Shown: positions 1 through 7,217 of the stretch, piece by piece
How positions within the stretch are numbered: the first letter of the stretch is position 1
Layout: every line of letters starts with the position of its first letter
Assembly: GCA_001899635.1 (NCBI GenBank)
Contig: MKVQ01000048.1
Span: forward strand, 124,001 to 188,000
DNA from: Myxococcales bacterium 68-20
Lineage (GTDB): Bacteria; Myxococcota_A; Polyangia; Polyangiales; Polyangiaceae
Direction of reading: 5' to 3'
DNA length: 64,000 nucleotides
Made by a program: the position numbers and the translations under genes
Notes under the pieces: model-generated
Database searches by the model: none
Told to the model about the DNA's origin: nothing
What the model saw: only the letters and a program-made list of their open reading frames with translations

Positions 1-439
1 CGTCCCAACCGGCGAGCGACCCGAGCGCGTCGGCGACCGTCATCGCGATCGTCCACGGCTCCTGCCCGGTGGAGCACCCCGCGCTCCAGATCCGGATGCG
101 CTTCGGCATGCCTGCGCGCACCCGCTCGAGGATCTCGGGAATGACCTTCCCGCGCAGGAAGTCGAAGTGATGCGGCTCACGGAAGAAGCTGGTCTTGTTC
201 GTCGTGATGCAGTTGATGAGCTCCTTCCTCTCGTCGCCGTTGGCGCTGTCCTCGACGAGACGCAGGTAGTCGGAGAAGCTCTCGAGCCCGAGCTCTCTCA
301 GCCGGCGCTGCAGACGGCCCGCGACGAGGGGCTTCTTCGTTTCGCGCAGGTGAATCCCGGCGACCTGCCGGATCACACGCCTCAGCCCCTCGAACTCGTG
401 GGGCAAGAGCTGCGTCGGTCCGGAAGCCCCTGCGTTCAC
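1..439 (-). CDS. cheR: CheR-type chemoreceptor methyltransferase (3' part cut off by window edge)
   Basis: The reverse strand from a GTG at 439 reads at least 146 codons without a stop and runs off the window. The protein carries the CheR N-terminal helical region and then the SAM-dependent methyltransferase start: TTNKTSFFREPHHFDFL, followed by IWSAGCSTGQEPWTIAM, the glycine-containing SAM-binding loop of this family. CheR methylates glutamates on chemoreceptors for adaptation. The GTG overlaps the cheW stop by 4 bases (GTGA), so translation is probably coupled. The C-terminal half is missing from the window. A GTG start and the missing stop are why a simple ATG-to-stop scan overlooks it. 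The identification is firm. Confidence 0.9.
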   Translation of the reverse strand, partial: MNAGASGPTQLLPHEFEGLRRVIRQVAGIHLRETKKPLVAGRLQRRLRELGLESFSDYLRLVEDSANGDERKELINCITTNKTSFFREPHHFDFLRGKVIPEILERVRAGMPKRIRIWSAGCSTGQEPWTIAMTVADALGSLAGWD

Positions 440-921
440 GACGTGCCCTCGGCCACGACGTCGATGCCTGCGACTCGATCGACGTCGAGCAGGATGACGA
501 AGCGCTCTTGCGCTCGGCCGATACCGCTGACGAGGGAAGCGTCGACGCGTCCGCCCAGCTCGGGCGCACGCTCGATCGCGGATTCGTCCAGGGAGAGCAC
601 GTCGGACACGCTGTCGACGACGAAGCCCACGGTACGGCCGCGCACGGATAGAACTATGATGACCGTGAACTGACCGTAGCCTTCGTTCGGGAGCCCGAGC
701 GCCGCGCGCATGTCGACGACGGGCACGACGGCGCCGCGGAGGTTCATGACGCCGCGAACGCTGGGCGCCGAGTGCGGGAGCTCCGTGATCCGGCAGATCC
801 CCCGGATCTCCTGCACGCGAAGGATGTCCACGGCGTACTCCTCGCCGGCGAGCGAGAAGCTGAGGTACTGCGCGCTGTTGGCGGCGGGGGCGTGAGACGA
901 GACTGCATTCGCGATGGTCAT
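436..921 (-). CDS. cheW: CheW chemotaxis coupling protein
   Basis: This 161-residue protein has the CheW SH3-like fold throughout, including a YLSFSLAGEEYAVDILRVQEI opening strand region, MNLRGAVVPVVDMR, and a VGFVVDSVSDVLSL segment. CheW bridges chemoreceptors to the kinase CheA in the cytoplasmic array. The ATG at 921-919 overlaps the cheA stop (918-920) by 4 bases and is preceded on its strand by GGAGGT about 4 bases upstream, a strong ribosome binding site lying inside cheA. It sits between cheA and cheR in one operon. Length is normal for the family. Confidence 0.95.
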   Translation of the reverse strand: MTIANAVSSHAPAANSAQYLSFSLAGEEYAVDILRVQEIRGICRITELPHSAPSVRGVMNLRGAVVPVVDMRAALGLPNEGYGQFTVIIVLSVRGRTVGFVVDSVSDVLSLDESAIERAPELGGRVDASLVSGIGRAQERFVILLDVDRVAGIDVVAEGTS

Positions 922-2936
922 TGGACCTCCAGGGCCTGAGCGGTCGGGCGCGCAGTCCGTTCGAACTGCGCGGAGCTGGATGTACGGGAGAGCACCTGCA
1001 CGTCGACGATCAGCGCGACGCGACCGTCACCCAAGATCGTCGCGCCCATGAGCGCATCGACCTTGCGGAAGTTGACCTCCAGGCTCTTCACCACCACCTG
1101 GAGCTGGCCGAGCACCTCGTCGACGAGGAGCGCGAGACGCCCGCCGTTCGTCTCGACGATGCAGACGAGGGCCTTGCTCGGATCGCTCTCGCCGTCCGGG
1201 ACATCGAGGACGTCGCGGAGTCGAACGATGGGAAGCGAGGTCCCGCGCACGTCGATGACCTCCGGGAGCCCGAAGATCCCGCGCACCTGGGACTGGAGTG
1301 GACGGAACGACTCGACCACCGAGAGTAGAGGCACGATGAAGGTCTGCGATCCGACCCGCACGGCGAGCCCGTCGAGGATGGCGAGCGTCAGCGGCAGACG
1401 AAGACGCAGGCGGGTACCTCGGCCTCGCTCCGTGGAGAGAGTGAGCGAGCCGTTGAGGAGCTCGACGTTCCGCTTCACGACATCCATTCCGACGCCTCGG
1501 CCGCTGAGGTCGCTCACGGCGGCGGCCGTCGAGAAGCCGGGGTGGAAGATGAAGTCGTGGAGCTGTTCGTCGGTGAGGACCGCGTCCGGCGCGACGAGGC
1601 CGAGGCGCTCGGCTTTGGCGCGGATCTTCGTTCCGTCGAGGCCGCGCCCGTCGTCTGCCACCTCGATGACGACGTTGCCACCCTGGTGGAGCGCGGAGAG
1701 CGTGACCGCCCCTTCGTCCCCCTTGCCCGCCGCACGGCGCTCGTCGGGCCCCTCGAGCCCGTGATCGATCGCGTTCCGGACGAGGTGCGTCAGCGGGTCG
1801 ACGAGCTTCTCGACCATGCTCTTGTCGATCTCGGTCCCCTCGCCCTGGATCTCGAGCCGGACCTTCTTGCCGACGGTCTCCGCAGTGTCGCGCACGAGGC
1901 GCGGGAAGCGACGGAACACCGTCGAGAGCGGCACCATCCGGATCGCCATGACGCGCTCCTGGAGCTCGCGCGTGTGACGATCCATCGTGGCGAGCGCATC
2001 GCGGAGCCCGTGAGTGTCCTCCCGCGACACACGCGCGGCCTCGACGACCATCGCCTGAGCGATGACGAGCTCACCGACGAGGTCGAGCAGCTTGTCGATC
2101 TTGTCCGTCGCGACACGGATCGTCGGCGACTCCGCCGGCGCGTCCTTCGCCGCAGCGGCGGGGGCGAGCGCAACCGAGGCGACCGCTGCCTTCGCCGGCA
2201 CGAGCTCGTGCTCCTCTCGCACGGGTCGCTCCTCGCGGAGCTCGAATGTGCAGAGGTCGTCGATGAAGGCGAAGACGTCGATGATCTCGGCCTCGGTTGC
2301 CGACGTGGAGAGCACGAGGCGCCATGCCATGTGCATCTCGGTCGGGTCGAGGTCCTCGAAGGCTGGGACCGACGACACGTCGAGCTCGCAGGACTCGACG
2401 ACTCCGAGCGCGCGGAGGTCGCGGACGACCCGGATCGGGTCCATTCCTCGCGACATGAACGCCGGCTTGGGACGGAAGCCCACCACCATCTTTCTCGTGT
2501 CGGACCAGATGGCCCCGACGGAAGCGCTCTCTTCGAGGCCGCGCGCGGCGCCGGGAGCAAAGCTCTCGAGCGACTCCTTGAGCGCGGACATCCCCGCCGG
2601 CGCCTGGCTCCCGGTACGCGCGGAGCGAACGAGCGCCTTGAGCATGTCGAGTGACTCGAGGAGCGTCTTCCCGAGCACGGCGTCATAGGCGAGCTCGCCC
2701 TGCCGCAGCCTGTCGAAGAGCGTCTCGAGCGCGTGCGTGAAGCTGGTCACATCGTCGAGCCCGAAGGTGCCGCTCGCCCCCTTGATCGAGTGCGCGGCCC
2801 GGAAGACTCGTGCGATCACCTCACCGTCGTGCGGGTTGGTCTCGAGCTCGAGGAGCCCTTGCTCGAAGGTGGCAAGGTGTTCTTCCGCCTCCTCGAAGAA
2901 GGTCTCGAGGAGGCTCTGGATGTCGAAGGTCGCCAT
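918..2936 (-). CDS. cheA: CheA chemotaxis sensor histidine kinase
   Basis: The 672-residue kinase has the usual CheA order. The P1 phosphotransfer domain at residues 1-105 carries the phospho-acceptor His49 in RAAHSIKGASGTFG. A middle domain of about 150-240 follows, of the kind often seen between P1 and P3 in deltaproteobacterial CheAs. The P3 dimerisation helices begin near IDKLLDLVGELVIAQ. The P4 ATPase has the N box HLVRNAIDHGLE and G box VADDGRGLDG. The P5 CheW-like regulatory domain is C-terminal. It phosphorylates the neighbouring CheY, and presumably a CheB outside the window. It starts just after cheY (stop 2940, start 2936) and runs into cheW with a 4-base overlap. Confidence 0.96.
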   Translation of the reverse strand: MATFDIQSLLETFFEEAEEHLATFEQGLLELETNPHDGEVIARVFRAAHSIKGASGTFGLDDVTSFTHALETLFDRLRQGELAYDAVLGKTLLESLDMLKALVRSARTGSQAPAGMSALKESLESFAPGAARGLEESASVGAIWSDTRKMVVGFRPKPAFMSRGMDPIRVVRDLRALGVVESCELDVSSVPAFEDLDPTEMHMAWRLVLSTSATEAEIIDVFAFIDDLCTFELREERPVREEHELVPAKAAVASVALAPAAAAKDAPAESPTIRVATDKIDKLLDLVGELVIAQAMVVEAARVSREDTHGLRDALATMDRHTRELQERVMAIRMVPLSTVFRRFPRLVRDTAETVGKKVRLEIQGEGTEIDKSMVEKLVDPLTHLVRNAIDHGLEGPDERRAAGKGDEGAVTLSALHQGGNVVIEVADDGRGLDGTKIRAKAERLGLVAPDAVLTDEQLHDFIFHPGFSTAAAVSDLSGRGVGMDVVKRNVELLNGSLTLSTERGRGTRLRLRLPLTLAILDGLAVRVGSQTFIVPLLSVVESFRPLQSQVRGIFGLPEVIDVRGTSLPIVRLRDVLDVPDGESDPSKALVCIVETNGGRLALLVDEVLGQLQVVVKSLEVNFRKVDALMGATILGDGRVALIVDVQVLSRTSSSAQFERTARPTAQALEVQ

Positions 2937-2939
2937 GGC

Positions 2940-3305
2940 TCAGGGCGCGATCCTCTGGACGACCGAGAGCACCTTGTCGGGGTGGAACGGCTTCTGGATC
3001 CACGCCGTCGCGCCGGCGGCGCGCGCCTCGTCGCGGAGCTGCTCGTCGACCTCGGTGGTGAGAAAGACGATCGGTGTGAAGCGGTGATCCGGCTGCGCTC
3101 GGAGCTCCTTGATCAGCTCGAGGCCGTTCATGACCGGCATGTTGAGATCGGTGATGACGAGCGCGAAGGCCTGGCCGCGAGCCAGCTCCAGGGCCTCCTT
3201 GCCGTTCGCGGCCTGTACGACCGCGAAGCCGGCCCCCTGCACGGTCTGTGACACCAGCTTCCGGATGACGAGCGAGTCATCTACGACCAATGCGTTCTTG
3301 GACAT
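2940..3305 (-). CDS. cheY: CheY-like single-domain response regulator
   Basis: This is a 121-residue receiver domain and nothing else. The acidic pair is Asp9-Asp10 (ALVVDDSLVIRK), the phospho-acceptor is Asp53 (LVITDLNMPVMNG), Thr83-Thr84 form the switch region, and Lys105 lies in WIQKPFHPDKV. The start at 3305 is chosen because its strand shows GGAGGAGAGAGAA directly upstream; a longer frame to 3437 adds only low-complexity sequence. It is probably the output regulator of this chemosensory system and belongs to the same operon as cheA, with a 3-base gap. Confidence 0.94.
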   Translation of the reverse strand: MSKNALVVDDSLVIRKLVSQTVQGAGFAVVQAANGKEALELARGQAFALVITDLNMPVMNGLELIKELRAQPDHRFTPIVFLTTEVDEQLRDEARAAGATAWIQKPFHPDKVLSVVQRIAP

Positions 3306-3351
3306 TTCTCTCTCCTCCGACTTCGTGAGACGCGCGACACCCGCGCTCGGG

Positions 3352-3660
3352 TCAAGGTTTCCTCGAAGTGAGCACCGTGGCCGCCCCGGCGGTCTCGAAC
3401 GCCTTTGCAGGAACGGCCGCCGTTGCGGAGACCGCAAACGTCCCGTCTCCGCGTTCGACGAACGCCTTCAGCGCGACGAGGAGCTGCACCCCCGCACCGT
3501 CGAGTCGCTCGACCTCATCGAGGACGACGACGACGTCACGCCCGGGGGAAACGAGGGAAGCGAGCTCGTCCCGAAGCGCTCGGGCGTTCGCCACGTCGGC
3601 CGCGCCGTGGATGGTTACTTCGAGGGCTCCGCCGGATTCCCGAACCTCGCACAGTGTCAT
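3352..3660 (-). CDS. STAS-domain protein, first gene of the chemotaxis operon
   Basis: The 102-residue protein fits one STAS domain, the fold of anti-sigma-factor antagonists and MlaB-type proteins: a beta strand (GALEVTIHGAADVANARAL), then VVVVLDEVERLDGAGVQLLVALK, then a final FETAGA motif. The position that carries the phosphorylatable Ser in SpoIIAA-like antagonists is Gly here (LDGAGV), so classical phosphorylation at that site is unlikely. It lies 46 bases upstream of cheY on the same strand and probably acts with the chemosensory proteins. Its partner is not identifiable from the window. Confidence 0.8.
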   Translation of the reverse strand: MTLCEVRESGGALEVTIHGAADVANARALRDELASLVSPGRDVVVVLDEVERLDGAGVQLLVALKAFVERGDGTFAVSATAAVPAKAFETAGAATVLTSRKP

Positions 3661-3944
3661 CGTCTCCGGATGAACGGCGTTGCCGAGCCCGTCTTCAGGG
3701 GTGGCGCTCGCATTGCGTTGCGCCCCTTCGTCGATCGCGCGGGCTGCCTTTCTCCACGTGCAATCGATGGGACCTCCACGGCTTCAGCGGGCCTGAAGGC
3801 TCACAGTCTCGACATCCCGCGACGCAACCTTCGTCGTGCGGACGGCGAATGTCGTACGGCCCCCTTCATGTTCCGTCTCGCCGGTCGTTCCTCCCCACCG
3901 GGATGCATGGCGCCTTGCAGCGGTAAGAATTGGAGGATGCGAGA
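3661..3944. promoter_or_regulatory. Divergent intergenic region between the chemotaxis operon and its chemoreceptor
   Basis: These 284 bases separate the minus-strand STAS-cheY-cheA-cheW-cheR operon from the plus-strand receptor and must hold both promoters if each is transcribed from here. I see no convincing promoter box or palindrome. The receptor ribosome binding site GGAGG is at 3932-3936. Confidence 0.4.
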
Positions 3945-5561
3945 ATGAAGTGGTTTCAACAACAGAAAGCGACGACCAAGCTCTTCATGGCGTTCGCGAT
4001 CATGGGCCTCGTGACGCTCGTGGTCGGCTGGTGCGGCCTGAGCGGAATGAACGAGATCAACCACATGCTGAGCACGCTCTACGAGCGTGACATGGTCGGC
4101 CTCGGACACGTTCAGCAGGCCGAAGCGAATCTCATCCGCGTCGGACGCTCCGCACGCCACACGATCCTCGAGACCGATTCCGCCGCGATGGAGAAGAGCG
4201 CACGCGCGGTCGAGAAGGCTGACGCCGAGTTCCGGAGCCACCTCGACGCCGCGGAGAAGACGCTGATCAAGCCCGATAACAAGGCGAAGGTGGCGGAGGT
4301 CCGCACGCTGTATCCGGAGTACTTCGCGGGCGTGCGTGATGTCCTGACGCACGCGCAGGCGAACGAGAACAAGCTCGCTCACGAGAAGATGCTGCGCGTC
4401 ATTCCGCTCGCCGACAAGCTCGAGGTGCTGCTTCGCGAGCTGGCGGCGAGCAAGGACGTCGTCGGGAAGGAGGCCTACGACGAGAGCGACGCCATCTACT
4501 TCCGCGATCGCAAGATCGCGCTCGCGGCGATTGCCATCGGGATGCTCTTCGGTGCCGTCGTCGCGTATGCGTTCTGTCGCTCGATCGCGCGCGCGCTCGA
4601 CGACGTGCAGTCGGTGGCGAGCGGGGTCGCGAGCGCTTCGCAGCAGCTCTCGGCGTCGTCGACCGACATCTCGAGCGGAGCGCAGGAGCAGGCGGCGAGC
4701 CTCGAAGAGACCGCCGCAAGCCTCGAGGAGATCACCGCGACGGTAAAGCAGAACGCCGAGAGCGCACAGCACGCCGCGCAGCTCGCGAGCGCGTCACGAG
4801 ACGTCGCAGAGAAGGGTGGGCGCGTCGTCGAAGCCGCCGTGAGCGCAATGGGCGAGATCACCACGTCCTCGAAGAAGATCGCCGAAATCATCACGACGAT
4901 CGACGAGATCGCTTTCCAGACGAACCTCCTCGCGCTCAACGCAGCGGTCGAGGCCGCGCGGGCTGGGGAGCAGGGTCGGGGCTTCGCCGTGGTCGCCGCC
5001 GAGGTCCGCACTCTGGCTCAACGCAGCGCCACCGCCGCCAAGGAGATCAAGGGCCTCATCGTCGACTCCGTCGACAAGGTGGAGGCCGGCTCCAAGCACG
5101 TCACCGAGTCGGGATCGACGCTCCACGAGATCGTCTCTTCGGTCCAGCGAGTGACCGACATGGTCAGCGAGATCGCGGCGGCCTCACGCGAACAGCATGC
5201 GGCGATCGAGCAGGTCAACACGGCCATCACGCAGATGGACCAGGTCACCCAGTCCAACGCCTCGCAGACCGAGGAGCTGAGCGCCACCGCCGAGCAGCTC
5301 TCCGATCAGGCTACGCAGCTCCAAGCGCTGGTGACCCGCTTCCGCCTCGGCACCGAGAGCGCGCCGTCATCGTTCGCCCCTGCGACGTCGACTTCCGCCG
5401 GTCAGCCGGCATTCATGACGCCTTCACGCACACCACGCCTCGTGGCAGCCGCGAAGGGCTCGCCGGCAGGGCGTGCGTCGAATGTGACGGTGCTCCGTCC
5501 GCTTTCATCGAGGAAGTCCGAGCTCGCACCGACGGGAACCGACGGATTCGAAGAGTTCTGA
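3945..5561 (+). CDS. Methyl-accepting chemotaxis protein without HAMP, with a CheR-docking-like tail
   Basis: The 538-residue receptor has TM1 at about 11-32, a helical periplasmic bundle (about 33-188), TM2 at about 190-211 and a long cytoplasmic coiled coil. The signalling tip contains [20 protein letters not shown] and [17 protein letters not shown], the CheA/CheW contact region. No clear HAMP domain follows TM2; the sequence goes almost directly into the adaptation helices. The final residues are GFEEF after a disordered linker, resembling the aromatic C-terminal pentapeptides that tether CheR. The start at 3945 is preceded by GGAGG. It is transcribed divergently from the che operon that should serve it. 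Confidence 0.93.
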   Translation: MKWFQQQKATTKLFMAFAIMGLVTLVVGWCGLSGMNEINHMLSTLYERDMVGLGHVQQAEANLIRVGRSARHTILETDSAAMEKSARAVEKADAEFRSHLDAAEKTLIKPDNKAKVAEVRTLYPEYFAGVRDVLTHAQANENKLAHEKMLRVIPLADKLEVLLRELAASKDVVGKEAYDESDAIYFRDRKIALAAIAIGMLFGAVVAYAFCRSIARALDDVQSVASGVASASQQLSASSTDISSGAQEQAASLEETAASLEEITATVKQNAESAQHAAQLASASRDVAEKGGRVVEAAVSAMGEITTSSKKIAEIITTIDEIAFQTNLLALNAAVEAARAGEQGRGFAVVAAEVRTLAQRSATAAKEIKGLIVDSVDKVEAGSKHVTESGSTLHEIVSSVQRVTDMVSEIAAASREQHAAIEQVNTAITQMDQVTQSNASQTEELSATAEQLSDQATQLQALVTRFRLGTESAPSSFAPATSTSAGQPAFMTPSRTPRLVAAAKGSPAGRASNVTVLRPLSSRKSELAPTGTDGFEEF

Positions 5562-5573
5562 GAAGGAGCTCGA

Positions 5574-6359
5574 GTGGTGCCGACTCGGATCCCGCCCCTT
5601 CGGTTGGCGGGCCGGGTCGGCCCCTCGTGGTCGAGAGGCATGTCCCAACTTACGCGAGCCGAACGAATGGAGGAGCGCCCCTCCCGGGGTGGGAGATTCG
5701 CCCAGGCGTCGTTTGCCACGCGTGGCGCTGCTGCTCGTGACGGGCGTGAGCGAATGACGACGATGATGGGCCGGATTCCTGGAGGTCGCGTGACGGCATC
5801 GTGGTTGCTGCTCCCAATCCTCATGCCGCGCAGCGCCACCCCAGACTTCGTTCCAGACACCATGCGCGATACCGCCTGCAGCACCGACGAACGATGGCTC
5901 CTGGGGGATACGCGCTTCCCGCCATTCGCGCTCACCAGCGCGCCTCACGCGAACGACGACCACGCCGTCGCTCGGAGGTCCGAGAAGGACACGCGCCGCC
6001 TCGGGCACACGACGCGGAACACCGACGACGAGATCACGCTCGAGGCGCCGGCGCCGTCGATCCCGGACGGCGTCCCCTCGCCGCTCGGCGAAGACGCATC
6101 CGTCCCTGCCCCACCGCGTCCACCGCCGCCCGCTGCGCCGGAGCCCACGTCGCAGGAGCCAATCCGTGCGCAGGAGAATCGCATGCTCGGCACGCGCCGC
6201 TCGGTGAGGCCCAGGACGTTCGAGGCGGTCCGAAAAGCGCGCGAGGCTGCGCGAACTGCGCAATCGGAGGCAACGGAGACGCGAATCGTCGTCCTCGGGA
6301 TCTGGGGAGCAGTGGTCACACTCGTGGGCTTGCTCGGGTACTTCGCGCTCACCCAGTGA
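5574..6359 (+). CDS. Hypothetical protein with one C-terminal membrane helix
   Basis: The 261-residue reading frame starts with GTG at 5574, 5 bases after AAGGAG (5563-5568) and only 12 bases after the receptor stop, so it may be translated from the receptor mRNA. The N-terminal half has a composition no different from non-coding high-GC DNA. The C-terminal half is more convincing: an acidic segment, a Pro-rich linker, a charged coiled-coil-like stretch (about 215-238) and a hydrophobic helix (IVVLGIWGAVVTLVGLLGYF) ending at residue 260. I recognise no family. Internal ATG starts at 5754, 5823 or 5862 would give a shorter tail-anchored protein. Confidence 0.45.
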   Translation: MVPTRIPPLRLAGRVGPSWSRGMSQLTRAERMEERPSRGGRFAQASFATRGAAARDGRERMTTMMGRIPGGRVTASWLLLPILMPRSATPDFVPDTMRDTACSTDERWLLGDTRFPPFALTSAPHANDDHAVARRSEKDTRRLGHTTRNTDDEITLEAPAPSIPDGVPSPLGEDASVPAPPRPPPPAAPEPTSQEPIRAQENRMLGTRRSVRPRTFEAVRKAREAARTAQSEATETRIVVLGIWGAVVTLVGLLGYFALTQ

Positions 6360-6437
6360 TCTCGGCGCGGGTCCGGCAACCACGACGGTGAGCTTCACCT
6401 TTGTGTTGATCGTGCGGCCCGCGTAGAACGAGAGACG

Positions 6438-7058
6438 GTGAAGCGTGCTCGGAGATCTGGACCAGCATTCGTGATCGGCGTGCTCGTCGCGAGCGTCATC
6501 GCGATCGCCGGTGCGGCGTGCGGTGGAAGCAACGACGGTGACGGACCGCCCCCGCTAGCAACGGCGGCACCGAAGGACGCGGGAACGCGCGACTCGGGCA
6601 TCCTCGTTCCCGCCGAAGCTGGCCCGATGGAACCGGGCGCGGCGACGTTCAAGGGGAAGCTCGGCAAGACGAACGCGGTGAAGTTCGGCGGCACCCCCTA
6701 CTGCGAGTACACGATGACCCTCGAGGACATCGAGGTCGAGATCGCGGCCCTTCCGTCGGGCGAGGTGATCGGCGCGGCAGTGAAGGACCGCGCGGTCGAG
6801 ACCGCCGTACCGCCGTGCCCGCACGCCCCGATGAAGCCGTCGGCCCAGCGCTTCGCGCTCACGACGGTGACACCGGCGGCCTCGGGCTCGAAGCTGGCCT
6901 TCGAGGGCGCGGCGGGCAACCGACCCGCGACGTCGCTCGTCGTCGACCTCACGCGGGTCGGCGTCACGTACGAGGCGACCGCCACATGGACGCGCACCGA
7001 TCAGGGGCCGCCGCTCTCATGGACGGTGAAGGCGACGCTGACGCTCACCGAACAGTGA
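6438..7058 (+). CDS. Hypothetical lipoprotein
   Basis: This 206-residue protein begins with GTG and has a lipoprotein signal peptide ending at IAIAGAACGGS, followed by a low-complexity Asp/Pro spacer and then a folded region of about 140 residues with alternating beta-type sequence. It has two isolated cysteines (PYCEYTM and PPCPHAP) that could form a disulfide. I do not recognise a family. It is probably anchored in the envelope. It stands alone between the receptor region and the amylase-like gene. Confidence 0.7.
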   Translation: MKRARRSGPAFVIGVLVASVIAIAGAACGGSNDGDGPPPLATAAPKDAGTRDSGILVPAEAGPMEPGAATFKGKLGKTNAVKFGGTPYCEYTMTLEDIEVEIAALPSGEVIGAAVKDRAVETAVPPCPHAPMKPSAQRFALTTVTPAASGSKLAFEGAAGNRPATSLVVDLTRVGVTYEATATWTRTDQGPPLSWTVKATLTLTEQ

Positions 7059-7217
7059 AGAGCCGTCCAAGAATCCGGACGATTCGGGAAGGGTGAACCC
7101 CTCGAAGGAGAACGACTCGGGCCCTCGCCGGGACGCCAGGGAGACGCGCAGCCCCCCGGAAAAGCGGCCGTCCGCCTTGCCCGTAACTCTGCCATGAGGT
7201 ACGGCTCAGCCGGCCCG

